Shown: positions 8,997 through 19,108, counted from the first letter of the stretch. The stretch: 37,690 nucleotides of DNA from Firmicutes bacterium CAG:631 (GCA_000433015.1 HF998010.1:147148-184837), one strand, 5' to 3'. Numbers and translations are program-made. Notes: generated from the letters alone by a model not told the origin.

Positions 8997-9892
8997 GAGC
9001 ATACCCCTTTAATATAATTATAAATATCATTGAAAGGATTATGCCTCATATCAAACCAATGTACATCGAATTGATGTTTTAGCCATGTCATTTGTCGTTT
9101 TCTGTATTGTCTTGTTTTTAATTTGATTTGTTCTTTACATTCTTCTAAAGAACATTTCCCTTGTAGATAGTCTTGAATTTGTTGGTAACCAATCGCTTTA
9201 GAAGCAGTTGATTGTGTGGGAAGATTTTTAACTTCTTCAATGATTGGTTGCAAAAACATTTCCTCAACACGATTATTAATTCTTTGATTCAATTCTTCTA
9301 CCGGTAAAGTTAAACCAATAAAAATACAATCATAAAGCAAATGATGCTTTTGTTGATTTAACAAAGAAGATTTTGATTCACCAGTATTTTCATAGATTTC
9401 AATCGCTCGTAAAACTCTTCTTCGATTATTTGGATGTAAGATTTTGGCGCTTTCTGCATCGATTTGGGTTAAATAATCAAATAATTGTTGATTGGTAAAA
9501 TCTTGATATTTTTTTTGTATTTCTTGATGTTGATTTTCTTTTTGTTCTTTAAATTCATAATCATATAAAGCGGCTTTAATATAAAGACCTGTTCCTCCGA
9601 CAATAATGGGGGTTTTATTTCTATTTTGAATTTCTTTGATTTTTAAACGGATATTTTTTTGATAATCGGCAACATTATAATCTTGACTAATAGGCAAAAA
9701 ACTAAATAGATGATGAGGAACACCTTCCATTTCTTCTTTTTTAATTTTTGCCGTTAAAATGTCTAATCCTTGATAAACTTGCATTGCATCTCCGTTAATG
9801 ATTTCGCCATTTAATTTTTTTGCTAATTGAACGGAAAGATGCGTTTTTCCTACAGCGGTGGGACCAACAATAACAATTAAAGGCTTTTTCAT
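8972..9892 (-). CDS. miaA: tRNA dimethylallyltransferase MiaA
   Basis: 306 residues. It transfers a dimethylallyl group to A37 of tRNAs that read U-starting codons. The P-loop GPTAVGKTHLSVQLA (residues about 10-24) is followed by the substrate-contact motif NGDAMQVYQGLDILTAK, GVPHHLF and VGGTGLYIKA, all typical of MiaA. The C-terminal KLKTRQYRKRQMTWLKHQ is the tRNA-binding helix. The ATG is one base after the mutL stop (TAAGATG), with no good ribosome site of its own, so it is probably coupled to mutL. Length is normal for the family. Confidence 0.96.
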   Translation of the reverse strand: MKKPLIVIVGPTAVGKTHLSVQLAKKLNGEIINGDAMQVYQGLDILTAKIKKEEMEGVPHHLFSFLPISQDYNVADYQKNIRLKIKEIQNRNKTPIIVGGTGLYIKAALYDYEFKEQKENQHQEIQKKYQDFTNQQLFDYLTQIDAESAKILHPNNRRRVLRAIEIYENTGESKSSLLNQQKHHLLYDCIFIGLTLPVEELNQRINNRVEEMFLQPIIEEVKNLPTQSTASKAIGYQQIQDYLQGKCSLEECKEQIKLKTRQYRKRQMTWLKHQFDVHWFDMRHNPFNDIYNYIKGVCSWNDSSKS

Positions 9893-9893
9893 C

Positions 9894-11624
9894 TTAGGTT
9901 CTTTTAAAAGCCTTTTGTAGTTCTTGAAGGGTATATTTTAAAAGTGTTGGTCGGCCATGAGGACAAGTATAAGGATTTTGACAAGCAAATAAATCATGAA
10001 TGATTTTTTCCATGTCTGCAAAAGATAAATGAGCATTTGCTTTTAAAGAGGCTTTGCAAGCCAAAGTGGCAATGGCATAATCTTTTAAGGCATTTAAATC
10101 AATTTTTTTATTTTGAATAATTTGTTGAATCAAGGTTTCAACATAAGTTTTTAAATCAATTTTATCTAAATAATAGGGAACATGAGTAATTTTAATAGCA
10201 TTATTTCCAAATAATTCGGCATCGATTTTGACTTCTTTTAATAGAGATAAATGCGGAAGTAATTCTTGATAATCACTATTAGAAAGTTCAATGACCAAAG
10301 GAAATAATAAATCAATGGAATGATGATTTTCTAAAAATAGTTTTTGATAGCGTTCATATCGAATTCTTTCCGCAGCAGCGTGTTGATCAATAATGATAAA
10401 ACCATCTTGACTTTGAGCTACAATATAGGTGCCATGAATTTGCCCAATCGGAAGATAATAATGATCTTCTTGATGCGGTAAACTTTGAGGAATAACAAAT
10501 TCAGTTTCATTAGAATTTTCCATTTGTGTGAAAGATGAAGGATAAGTTTCTTCTTTTTCTTGAATAGAAAAATCAAAGAAGGGTTGAATGGGTTGTTGTT
10601 CTTGTCTTGTTGAAGACATTCGAATTTCATTGATTTTTTTGGTTTGTGTGAGTGTTTCATGAATCGTTTCTTTTATTAATTTTCTTAAATCAAATTCTTT
10701 AGAAATCCGAATATCTTGTTTGGTTGGATGAATATTGACATCTAAAATCGTTGGATCGGCTTCAATATATAAAACTGTAAAAGGATAACGATTTTCAAAC
10801 AATAGTTCATGATAACCTTCAATCACACTATCGGTTAAACCTTTATTTTTAATATAACGGCCATTGACATACGTAAAAATACTATAACGATTCGATTTAG
10901 AAAAAGAAATAGAACTGGTATAGCCATAAATTTTAAAATCATGCGTTTGTTTTTCAAAATAATGCATGTTTTTAGCCACTTGTAGTCCAAAAATTTCTGA
11001 TAAAATTTCAATAATATCGTCTTTGCCGCTTGTTTGAAACATTAGTTTTTGATTAGAATACAATGAAAAACTAATTTCTGGATGAGCTAGAGCTAATTTA
11101 TTCGTAATATCTAAAATAGCAGAAAATTCGCTTGAATCGGCCTTGAGATATTTTAATCTAGCAGGCGTGTTATAAAATAATTCTTCTACTTGAATGATGG
11201 TTCCTCGTGTTAAGGCACAAGGTTCAATACGAACCACTTCACTATTCAAACACACTAATTTCGTTCCTACTTGGTTTTCTTCACAAGTCATTAAAGTAAA
11301 TTTGGATACAGAACTAATTGCACTCAAAGCTTCTCCACGGAAACCCATGGTTTGAATAGAAAATAAATCATAATCCGTTTTAATTTTACTCGTTGCATGG
11401 CGACGAATGGATAAAATAGCATCTTCTTTAGACATGCCAATGCCATTATCTTTGACTTCAATAAGCGTTCTTCCACCATCAATAATACGAATTTGGATTT
11501 GTGTTGCTTTGGCGTCAATGCTATTTTCAACCAATTCTTTAACGACACTACTAGGACGTTCGACAACTTCTCCAGCAGCAATTTTATCCGCTAATGCAGG
11601 ATCTAAAATAGAAATGCGGTTCAT
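9894..11624 (-). CDS. mutL: DNA mismatch repair protein MutL
   Basis: 576 residues, starting right after the mutS stop, with GAAGGGG as ribosome site inside the end of mutS. The N-terminal GHKL ATPase has VVKELVENSIDA, DNGIGM and HATSKI, then GFRGEALSAISSV. The C-terminal domain carries the latent endonuclease motif DQHAAAERIRYE (DQHA-x2-E-x4-E, near residue 410), together with ACKASLKAN and the zinc-site CPHGRPT. This enzyme should therefore nick DNA itself, consistent with organisms that lack MutH. It is slightly shorter than B. subtilis MutL because the linker (about 340-385) is short. Confidence 0.97.
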   Translation of the reverse strand: MNRISILDPALADKIAAGEVVERPSSVVKELVENSIDAKATQIQIRIIDGGRTLIEVKDNGIGMSKEDAILSIRRHATSKIKTDYDLFSIQTMGFRGEALSAISSVSKFTLMTCEENQVGTKLVCLNSEVVRIEPCALTRGTIIQVEELFYNTPARLKYLKADSSEFSAILDITNKLALAHPEISFSLYSNQKLMFQTSGKDDIIEILSEIFGLQVAKNMHYFEKQTHDFKIYGYTSSISFSKSNRYSIFTYVNGRYIKNKGLTDSVIEGYHELLFENRYPFTVLYIEADPTILDVNIHPTKQDIRISKEFDLRKLIKETIHETLTQTKKINEIRMSSTRQEQQPIQPFFDFSIQEKEETYPSSFTQMENSNETEFVIPQSLPHQEDHYYLPIGQIHGTYIVAQSQDGFIIIDQHAAAERIRYERYQKLFLENHHSIDLLFPLVIELSNSDYQELLPHLSLLKEVKIDAELFGNNAIKITHVPYYLDKIDLKTYVETLIQQIIQNKKIDLNALKDYAIATLACKASLKANAHLSFADMEKIIHDLFACQNPYTCPHGRPTLLKYTLQELQKAFKRT

Positions 11625-14171
11625 TTATTCCCCTTCTTTCATTTTTTGTTTTAATTGATAAATAAAATTTAACGCTTCCATCGGAGAAGATTCTAAAGGA
11701 TTAAAATCTTTTAATTCTTTGTACCAATCTGGTTCTTTAGGTTTCTTATTTTCTACTTGCTGAATGATAGGAATTGTAGATAAGGTTACTGAAGGGTTCT
11801 TTTCCCTTTCAAGCAAAATATCTTTAGCACGATCTAATAAAGAATCGGGCAAATGAGCTAATTTTGCAACATTAACACCATAGGATTTATTGGTTGCACC
11901 AGGAACCATTTTATATAAAAATGTAACTTTATCATTTTCTTCTACAACGGCCGCGTGTAAATTTGTAAGTCCTTTTAACGATGAAGAAAGAGCGGTCAAT
12001 TCATGATAATGTGTAGAAAATAAAGTAACTGCTTGAATGTGTAGACAAATATATTCAATAATGGCTTGTGCTAAAGCCATGCCATCAAAGGTAGCCGTTC
12101 CTCTACCTACTTCATCAAAGATGATTAAAGAGTTTTTCGTGGCATGTTGTAAAGCATAGTTGACTTCGTTCATTTCTAACATAAAAGTGGATTGTCCCGA
12201 AATCATATCATCACTAGCACCAATTCGCGTATAAATGCCATCAAATAAAGGTAAATTGGCTGAATCTGCAGCAACAAAACAGCCCATTTGTGCCATAATA
12301 ATAGCCACAGCAACCTGACGCATATAGGTTGATTTTCCACCCATATTTGGGCCACTAATTAATAGAAAATAAGTATTTTCATCAATATGAACATCATTAG
12401 GAATATAATTTGTTGAGCGATTGATGACTTCCATTACAGGATGACGACCATTAATAATTTCTACTTTATTTTCATGATTAAAAGAGGGTTTAACATAATG
12501 ATTACTAATGGCAATTTCAGCAAAAGATCGGATGACATCTAAATAGGAAATTACATCAGCTACTTGTTGAATTTCTTTGGTTAACGATTTAACTTCATTT
12601 CGTAATTGATTAAAAATTTCATATTCTAATTTAATAATTTTATCATCAGCACTTAATATAAATTTTTCTTTTTCTTTTAATTCTTCGGTGATGAAACGTT
12701 CTGAATTAGAAGTGGTTTGTTGACGAATGTAACCAAATTCATCTTTAATAGCTCCCAAATAAGATTTCGTAACTTCAATATAATAGCCAAAAACTTTATT
12801 AAAGCCAATTTTTAAGGTCTTAATTCCTGTTTTTTCTCTTTCTTTATTTTCTAAATTAGCTAAATAATTTTTGCCATCTTTACTGGCTAGTTTTAAATCA
12901 TCTAAAGTGGAATCATACCCAGGTTTTATCATGCCGCCTTCTTTGACACTTAAAGGAGGATTATCGCAAAGGGCTGATTCTAATTTTTGAACCATGGGAT
13001 CTAAAGTTAAAATTTGATTACTAAAAGTATCTAAAGAAAGTTCTTGTAATAATTTTTTAATGGAAGGCATGACTTTAAAAGATTTTAGTAATTGTAATAA
13101 ATCTCTTGCATTGGCATTTCCATAACTGATTTTAGCGATTAAACGTTCTAAATCATAAACTTCATTTAAATAACTTGCTAATTCTTGTCGACGCAAATAA
13201 TCTTTTGTAAATGTTTCAACATGCGTTAAACGTTCTTCAATTGCTGCTTGATTATATAAAGGGCGATTGATAAATTTTTTTAATAATCTTGCACCCATTG
13301 CGGTTTTGGTTTTATCTAATAGCCAACATAAACTTCCATATCGATCATCACTTCTGACCGTCCTTGTCAATTCTAAATTAATGGCCGAATTATTATCAAT
13401 TTTTAAATATTGTGAAGATTGAATCACCGATGCCATTTTTAAATATTCAATGGGTCTTTTTTGGGTATTTGTGAGATAAAAAACTAATTTAGATAAGGTG
13501 TGAACTTGTCTCACATCTTTAATACTTGCGGTAATTTCATGCATTTCAAGAGGCATTGCTTCTTCTTCAGAAACGGTGATAAAAAATTGTCCTTTTTTAT
13601 TGAAGTCTTTACTATATTTTGCTTGAATAGCAGGAGTAGTAACAATTTCTTTACAATCTAAAGCAAGCAATTCATTGGTTAAAAGAAAAATATCAGAGGC
13701 CACATTCATGACCCCTAATTCACCAGTAGATAAATCACAATAAGCTAAGCAAAAAAAAGTAGAAAAATCATCAACATAGGCAATATAATTATTTTTCTTT
13801 TCATCCAATCCTAAGTTAATTAAAGTACCAGGTGTAATAATTTGAACAACATCTCTTTTGACTATTCCTTTGGTAACGGTTTGAGGGTCTTCTAATTGTT
13901 CAACAATCCCAACTTTATATCCTTTTTTAATTAAAGTTTCAATATAGGAAGTAATGGAATGATAAGGAACGCCACACATAGGAACTTTTTCATCGGCTCC
14001 TGCATTTTTTCCCGTTAAAACAAGTTCTAATACTTTTGATGCAATTTTAGCATCTTCAAAAAACAATTCATAAAAATCACCCAATCGAAAAAGAATGAGT
14101 GTATCAGGATATTGCTCTTTGATTTCTAAATATTGCATCATCATTGGCGTATATTTTGGTTTTTCTTTCAT
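11625..14171 (-). CDS. mutS: DNA mismatch recognition protein MutS
   Basis: 848 residues, the usual MutS1 length. It binds mispairs and small loops and recruits MutL. The mismatch-reading Phe-x-Glu motif is seen at residues 33-35 (GDFYELFFEDA). The ATPase domain near residue 600 has Walker A GPNMGGKSTYMRQVA, then ASDDMISGQSTFMLEM, Walker B LIIFDEVGRGT and LFSTHYHEL. The start has AGAGGTG upstream. It is the first gene of the minus-strand mutS-mutL-miaA-uppP run and is divergent from tsaE across about 155 nt. Confidence 0.98.
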   Translation of the reverse strand: MKEKPKYTPMMMQYLEIKEQYPDTLILFRLGDFYELFFEDAKIASKVLELVLTGKNAGADEKVPMCGVPYHSITSYIETLIKKGYKVGIVEQLEDPQTVTKGIVKRDVVQIITPGTLINLGLDEKKNNYIAYVDDFSTFFCLAYCDLSTGELGVMNVASDIFLLTNELLALDCKEIVTTPAIQAKYSKDFNKKGQFFITVSEEEAMPLEMHEITASIKDVRQVHTLSKLVFYLTNTQKRPIEYLKMASVIQSSQYLKIDNNSAINLELTRTVRSDDRYGSLCWLLDKTKTAMGARLLKKFINRPLYNQAAIEERLTHVETFTKDYLRRQELASYLNEVYDLERLIAKISYGNANARDLLQLLKSFKVMPSIKKLLQELSLDTFSNQILTLDPMVQKLESALCDNPPLSVKEGGMIKPGYDSTLDDLKLASKDGKNYLANLENKEREKTGIKTLKIGFNKVFGYYIEVTKSYLGAIKDEFGYIRQQTTSNSERFITEELKEKEKFILSADDKIIKLEYEIFNQLRNEVKSLTKEIQQVADVISYLDVIRSFAEIAISNHYVKPSFNHENKVEIINGRHPVMEVINRSTNYIPNDVHIDENTYFLLISGPNMGGKSTYMRQVAVAIIMAQMGCFVAADSANLPLFDGIYTRIGASDDMISGQSTFMLEMNEVNYALQHATKNSLIIFDEVGRGTATFDGMALAQAIIEYICLHIQAVTLFSTHYHELTALSSSLKGLTNLHAAVVEENDKVTFLYKMVPGATNKSYGVNVAKLAHLPDSLLDRAKDILLEREKNPSVTLSTIPIIQQVENKKPKEPDWYKELKDFNPLESSPMEALNFIYQLKQKMKEGE

Positions 14172-14267
14172 ACTAACACCTCTACCATCTCATCTATTTT
14201 AACATAAAATCAAAGAAAAAAGAATTTTTTATCCAAAAATCGACAGAAAAAGTTCAGCATTCTTTCA

Positions 14268-14296
14268 TTGGATTTTTAGGGTAATTGTGATATGAT
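14268..14296 (+). promoter_or_regulatory. Promoter for the tsaE-tsaB-rimI-tsaD operon
   Basis: TTGGAT (14268-14273), a 17-nt spacer, then TATGAT (14291-14296) with an extended -10 TG at 14288-14289. It lies about 30 nt before tsaE, in the space divergent from mutS. Confidence 0.65.
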
Positions 14297-14326
14297 TATT
14301 TTGGCCTTAAAAGGAGTGAAAAGTAA

Positions 14327-14794
14327 ATGGAGTATAAAAGTAAAAATGTTGAGGATACGTTTACTTTAGCAACAAAATTAGCTCAAATCATTCCATATGG
14401 CAGTATTATCCTTTTAAATGGTGATTTGGGTGCAGGGAAAACCACCTTTGTTCAAGGATTTGGTAAAGCTTTAGGAATAAAAACACCAATAACCAGTCCA
14501 ACGTTTACCATTTTAAAAAAATATGCCATTGATGCGAATCATGAACTTGTTCATGTCGATGCTTATCGTTTAGAAAATAGTGTTTTTATGGAGTTAGAAG
14601 AAGAGATTACACCCAATAATATCGTTTTTATTGAATGGAGTAATTTTCTTTTAAATCAAGAAATACTTCATGAATTTTTTGCAATTGATATTCATTATCT
14701 TAGTAAAAATCAACGAAAATTTGTTTTTCGCGCTCAAGGTGAAAAATATCAAAAAATATTGAATCAGGTGATAGAATGTATAAATTGTATTTAG
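14327..14794 (+). CDS. tsaE: tRNA t6A biosynthesis ATPase TsaE
   Basis: 155 residues, with AAGGAG upstream of the ATG. TsaE is the ATPase partner of TsaB-TsaD in making N6-threonylcarbamoyl-adenosine at position 37 of ANN-decoding tRNAs. Walker A is LLNGDLGAGKTTFVQGFGKA (about residues 28-47), followed by the family motif SPTFTILKKY and the HVDAYRLE segment, then the Walker B-like IVFIEWS. The 3' end overlaps tsaB by 19 nt. It is the first gene of a tight four-gene operon. Confidence 0.95.
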   Translation: MEYKSKNVEDTFTLATKLAQIIPYGSIILLNGDLGAGKTTFVQGFGKALGIKTPITSPTFTILKKYAIDANHELVHVDAYRLENSVFMELEEEITPNNIVFIEWSNFLLNQEILHEFFAIDIHYLSKNQRKFVFRAQGEKYQKILNQVIECINCI

Positions 14795-15363
14795 ATACCT
14801 CTACAAAATTTTTGTGTGTTGGCATTACACAAGATGATCAAATTATTTATCAATATGAACAAATTGCTGAAAAAAAACAATCAGAAATGGCAATCCCGGT
14901 TTTGCAAGAAGCGTTAAAACAATCCCATATTGAATTAAAAGATATTCAAGAAGTTTGCGTAACGATAGGACCTGGCTCTTTTACAGGAATTCGGATTGGC
15001 ATGTGTATTGCTAAAACACTAGCTTATGCCAACCAGATTCCTTTAAAAGCAATCACGAGTCTTAATGCGTATGCAACGAATCAAGATAGCATTGTTGTTT
15101 TAGATGCAAAAGCCAATCGATGTTATTTAGGCATCTATCATCAACACAAACCTGTTATCCAAGAATGTGTAGTGCCATTAACAAAAGCGCAAGAAATCAT
15201 AAAATCTTTTTCTAATTATGATTCTATTTTAGATGCTCATCTTTTAAACTTACCAGCAAAACCAGTACAAAATGTGATTCAGCAAATGATTATTATTGCA
15301 AACAAAACACAACCCATAGAAAATATTGATGCTTTGATTCCATTATATTTAAAGGATGAATAA
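14776..15363 (+). CDS. tsaB: tRNA t6A biosynthesis protein TsaB
   Basis: 195 residues. TsaB is the inactive paralogue that dimerises with TsaD in the t6A synthase complex. The N-terminus YLDTSTKFLCVGI is the ASKHA-fold start, and ITIGPGSFTGIRIGMCIAKT-type sequence (about residues 58-77) is the family hallmark. The C-terminal half is shorter than in B. subtilis YdiC-type proteins but in range. It overlaps tsaE, and rimI begins one base after its stop codon. Confidence 0.93.
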   Translation: MYKLYLDTSTKFLCVGITQDDQIIYQYEQIAEKKQSEMAIPVLQEALKQSHIELKDIQEVCVTIGPGSFTGIRIGMCIAKTLAYANQIPLKAITSLNAYATNQDSIVVLDAKANRCYLGIYHQHKPVIQECVVPLTKAQEIIKSFSNYDSILDAHLLNLPAKPVQNVIQQMIIIANKTQPIENIDALIPLYLKDE

Positions 15364-15364
15364 A

Positions 15365-15835
15365 ATGACGATAGAACCGCTTTTAAAAGAGGATCTTGAT
15401 TCTATTATTCTATTAGAACAAGAATTATATTTAAAACCATGGCAAAAAAAAGATTTCTTGTATGAACTAGAAGAAAATCCCTTTGCTTATTATTTTAAAT
15501 TGGTGGACAATCAAAAAATTATCGGATATATGGGCTTTTGGATTACTTTTGATATTGCACAAATTACAAAAATTTCAATTTGCAAAGCCTATCAAGGGAA
15601 AAAACTTTCTTATATTTTAATGCAAGATTTAGAAAAAAGAGTACGTCTAGCACATTGTAAAAGCCTTTCTTTAGAAGTACGTGTTAGTAATCAAGTAGCG
15701 ATTCATGTCTATCAAAAATGTGGTTTTAAAATTGAAACCCTACGCAAAGATTACTATGATAATCATGAAGATGCCTACTTAATGGTAAAGGAGTTGAAAA
15801 CAAATGATCATTTTAGCGATAGAAACGAGTTGTGA
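15365..15835 (+). CDS. rimI: Ribosomal protein S18-alanine N-acetyltransferase RimI
   Basis: 156 residues from the ATG at 15365, chosen over one at 15356 because AAAGG then lies at a workable distance; the earlier ATG overlaps that site. GNAT fold: SICKAYQGKKLSYILMQDL (acetyl-CoA loop, QGKKLS in place of the usual QGxGxG) and VRVSNQVAIHVYQKCGFK, the typical RimI C-terminus with N and Y residues. RimI acetylates the N-terminus of S18; its gene commonly sits between tsaB and tsaD, as here. It overlaps tsaD by 32 nt. Confidence 0.9.
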   Translation: MTIEPLLKEDLDSIILLEQELYLKPWQKKDFLYELEENPFAYYFKLVDNQKIIGYMGFWITFDIAQITKISICKAYQGKKLSYILMQDLEKRVRLAHCKSLSLEVRVSNQVAIHVYQKCGFKIETLRKDYYDNHEDAYLMVKELKTNDHFSDRNEL

Positions 15836-16811
15836 TGATACGAGTGTGGCTGTTTTAAAAGATCAAGAATTATTATCCAATGTCGTTTCTTCACAAGTTG
15901 CTTTTCATAATAAATACGGAGGCGTGATGCCAGAATTAGCATCGCGTTTACATGTAGAAAAAATTACTTATGTATTAAAAGAAGCGATAGAAACAGCAAA
16001 AATTTCACTTCAAGATATCGATTATATTGCTTTTACACAAGGACCAGGGTTAATTGGGTCTTTACATGTAGGAATGCAGGCAGCTAAAACGCTTTCTTTA
16101 TTGTTAAAAAAACCTTTAATTCCGATTCATCATTTAGCAGGGCATATTTATGCCAATCGTTTTGTTCAAGACTTTACTTTTCCATTGCTAGCATTGGTTA
16201 TTTCTGGCGGCCATACAGAATTTGTCTACATGGAAAAAGAATGTTCGTTTAAAGTGGTTGGTTCAACCCTTGATGATGCCGTTGGTGAAGCGTATGACAA
16301 AGTTTCACGCTTATTAGGACTTGGTTATCCTGGAGGTCCCATTATTGATCAATTAGCACAAAAGGGGAAAGCCATTTATCCTTTACCTTTACCTAAAAAC
16401 GATCAAACTTTAGATTTTTCTTATAGTGGTTTAAAATCAGCTGTAATTCATTTAATTCATCGATTAGAAAGTAAAAATATCGCTTATAAAAAAGAAGATA
16501 TTGCGGCATCTTTTCAAAAAGTGGCGGTAGAAATTTTATTACAAAAAACCAAAAAAGCATTAAAAAAATATCCGGTTAAGACCTTTGTTTTAGCTGGTGG
16601 AGTCGCAGCTAATCATGAACTTAGAGAAAAAATGCAACAAATGATGGAACATGATTTTTTAAATATTCAATGTATTTTTCCAAAACTAAGTTTGTGTGGA
16701 GATAATGCAGCCATGATAGGAATGTGTGCTTACTATAAATTAAAAGAAAATCAACAAGGATCTTCATTAGATATTAGTGCTTTAGCGTCGTATCCGATAG
16801 AAAATTTTTAA
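15804..16811 (+). CDS. tsaD: tRNA t6A transferase TsaD
   Basis: 335 residues. This is the catalytic subunit that transfers the threonylcarbamoyl group to A37. ILAIETSCDDTSVAVL begins the ASKHA fold. The metal site HLAGHIYA (HxxxH, about residues 111-115) and the ALVISGGHTEFVYM, DDAVGEAYDKVSR and VLAGGVAANHELR motifs are all present, as is the late GDNAAMIG containing the third metal ligand Asp. Length matches the family. It is the last gene of the operon; I see no convincing terminator before the next gene. Confidence 0.97.
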   Translation: MIILAIETSCDDTSVAVLKDQELLSNVVSSQVAFHNKYGGVMPELASRLHVEKITYVLKEAIETAKISLQDIDYIAFTQGPGLIGSLHVGMQAAKTLSLLLKKPLIPIHHLAGHIYANRFVQDFTFPLLALVISGGHTEFVYMEKECSFKVVGSTLDDAVGEAYDKVSRLLGLGYPGGPIIDQLAQKGKAIYPLPLPKNDQTLDFSYSGLKSAVIHLIHRLESKNIAYKKEDIAASFQKVAVEILLQKTKKALKKYPVKTFVLAGGVAANHELREKMQQMMEHDFLNIQCIFPKLSLCGDNAAMIGMCAYYKLKENQQGSSLDISALASYPIENF

Positions 16812-16891
16812 AAAATCATTCGAAATCTTATAAAATGACAAAATTCGTTTTTTGAAATGGGTATACTTTGCAATGGTTAGAGGTGATACGC

Positions 16892-19108
16892 ATGAAAAAA
16901 ACGATTTTTTTGTGTTTATTTTGTCTTCTTTTTCCTTTTTTTATTCAAAAAGAGACAAAAAACGTGCAAGCAGAAACGGCGTCTTTTCGAAATTTTAGTA
17001 TTTCTTCAGGAAAAAATCATAGTTTACTAAAGACAGATACTGGTGAAATTTTTGCTTGGGGAACATGGGGAGATATAAGCTTAGAAAGTGATTTAGAAAC
17101 ATTTTCCAAAATTTATCCATCAGATATTACGAATTTAATATCCTTACAAAATAATGATTCGATTAAAGAAGTGAGTAGTGGAGATCAACACAGTTTTATA
17201 TTAACGGAATTTGGAGAAGTTTATAGTTTTGGTTTTGATGGACAAGGCCAGTTAGGTGATGGTGGAGAAGTTTACTTTGTTGGAGATTTAAACTATGCCT
17301 CGCAACTCAAAAAAGAAGCAAGTTGTATTACAGATCTTTTTGATTTACAACCAGGAGATAAAATTATTCAAGTTGATGGTGGCTCAAATTTTAGTATCGC
17401 ATTATCGCAAATGGGTGATGTCTTTACTTTTGGAGAAAATAATAACGGACAGCTAGGTATTAATCAACAAGAAAATGTTTACCAAACAGCACCAATTAAA
17501 ATTACAGAAAATTTTGATTTACAAGAAGATGAGCAAATTACAAAAATTGCAGTTGGATCTTCTCATGCTTTGGCTTTGACACAACTTGGAAATGTTTTTG
17601 TTTGGGGAAATAATAATTTTGGGCAATTAGGAAATGACAAAAGAGGGATCAATGCCTATAAACCAGAAAAATTGGAACTTTATGGAGAAAAAGCAATTCA
17701 AATTGCGTGTGGTAGTTTTCATAGTTATGTTTTAACGAATTTAAATTTTTTATATGGATTTGGTTATAATGGCTATGGACAATTAGCGGATAAGGCCGTT
17801 ATTGTTCACACCGGAAATGATAAAAGTGTACCTTATGAAATGTCTAAGAATTTTAATTTAGAAGTGAATGAAAAAATTGTGGATATCTATAGCGGGTTCT
17901 TTTATGGAATGGCCATTACATCTAATCATAATATTTTTAGTTTTGGTCAAAATAGTAGCGGACAATTAGGAACTAGAACCAACATCTCCATTTCTACTCC
18001 ACAAAAAATAACTCAAAATGTTCCTTTTTCAACAGAAGATCAAATTCAATCTTTAGCACTAGGTGAAAAGCATAGTTTAATGGTTTCTAGTCGTGGAGAA
18101 GTTTATTCATGGGGAGACAATAGTTCTGGACAGTTAGGAGAAGATTACTCTATATCTTTAATTTTAACACCGAATGATATTACTGAGAATTTTCCACCGA
18201 TTATTTCTTTTTCTACTTTAGGAAGTTCCATTTATCAACAAGAATATGAAGTGTCCGTCAAAATCCAATATATTAACCACTTAGCTATTGAAGAATTTAG
18301 TTATGCATGGTCTCATACCGATCAAGAAAAACCCATTGACACATGGGAAAATGGTAGTACCGATCAACCAATTTGTTTAAAAGATGGGGACGGAACGTAT
18401 TATTTATGGATTCAAGTTGTCAATTTACATGAAATTTCTTTTTATAAAGTATCCTCTGCATTTTATGCGGATAGTATAAAGCCAACTTTGCAAGTTCATC
18501 AAATTGACAATACGCCTGTCAATTCAAATGAAATCGTAGATGGTTCGGTTTATGTTAAAGCTTCTGATAATAATGAAGGAGTAAAAATTGCTTATCGAAT
18601 CGATTTTCATGGTGATTTTGTTGAAATTGATGAAAAAGAACATGTATTTAATGAAGATGGAACCTATGAAATTAAAGCCATCGATGTGGCTAATAATCAA
18701 TCAGATATTTTCCTTTTTAGAATTGATACGCAAAATCCTTATATTCTATCCATGAATCAAGATTTAATTCAAAACAACACTTATTTTACAAGAGAAAAGA
18801 AGTTGACTATCCAATCCAGTGAATTAGTTTTAGGTTATTTTTTAAATGATCAAGATTATATTACAGCTTTAAATGAAGAAAGCGATGAATTTACCATTCA
18901 ACTTAAAAAAGGAAAAACGACCATTCGTTTAGTGGATATTTCAGGTAAAGTTTCTCAAGTTTATGAAATTGATTATAAACCTTACTTTTTAGAAGATACG
19001 GAATTATTATTATGGATTTTTGGAACAACGGCATCTGCTATTATTTTAATTGTTGTCATTGTTTATACCATTCGTTCTAAAAAACAAATTAAAAATGGAT
19101 TAAAATAG
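16892..19108 (+). CDS. Secreted, membrane-anchored RCC1-type beta-propeller protein
   Basis: 738 residues from the ATG at 16892, where GAGGTGAT gives the ribosome site; a start at 16868 would precede that site. Signal peptide at about residues 1-28 (MKKTIFLCLFCLLFPFFIQ). Residues about 35-430 hold roughly seven RCC1 repeats, visible as FGxNxxGQLG variants (FGFDGQGQLGDG, FGENNNGQLGIN, WGNNNFGQLGND, FGYNGYGQLADK, FGQNSSGQLGTR, WGDNSSGQLGED), enough for one seven-bladed propeller. Residues about 440-690 look like two Ig-like beta domains. A single membrane helix (LLLWIFGTTASAIILIVVIV) and a basic tail end the protein. The propeller therefore faces outside. Its ligand is unknown; a binding or adhesion role is inference. 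Confidence 0.9.
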   Translation: MKKTIFLCLFCLLFPFFIQKETKNVQAETASFRNFSISSGKNHSLLKTDTGEIFAWGTWGDISLESDLETFSKIYPSDITNLISLQNNDSIKEVSSGDQHSFILTEFGEVYSFGFDGQGQLGDGGEVYFVGDLNYASQLKKEASCITDLFDLQPGDKIIQVDGGSNFSIALSQMGDVFTFGENNNGQLGINQQENVYQTAPIKITENFDLQEDEQITKIAVGSSHALALTQLGNVFVWGNNNFGQLGNDKRGINAYKPEKLELYGEKAIQIACGSFHSYVLTNLNFLYGFGYNGYGQLADKAVIVHTGNDKSVPYEMSKNFNLEVNEKIVDIYSGFFYGMAITSNHNIFSFGQNSSGQLGTRTNISISTPQKITQNVPFSTEDQIQSLALGEKHSLMVSSRGEVYSWGDNSSGQLGEDYSISLILTPNDITENFPPIISFSTLGSSIYQQEYEVSVKIQYINHLAIEEFSYAWSHTDQEKPIDTWENGSTDQPICLKDGDGTYYLWIQVVNLHEISFYKVSSAFYADSIKPTLQVHQIDNTPVNSNEIVDGSVYVKASDNNEGVKIAYRIDFHGDFVEIDEKEHVFNEDGTYEIKAIDVANNQSDIFLFRIDTQNPYILSMNQDLIQNNTYFTREKKLTIQSSELVLGYFLNDQDYITALNEESDEFTIQLKKGKTTIRLVDISGKVSQVYEIDYKPYFLEDTELLLWIFGTTASAIILIVVIVYTIRSKKQIKNGLK

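Noticed and set aside
10418..10660. Lys-rich antisense-frame ORF in mutL
   Set aside because: It is an out-of-frame shadow on the same strand as a fully conserved MutL, in the variable linker where any frame is A-rich and open.
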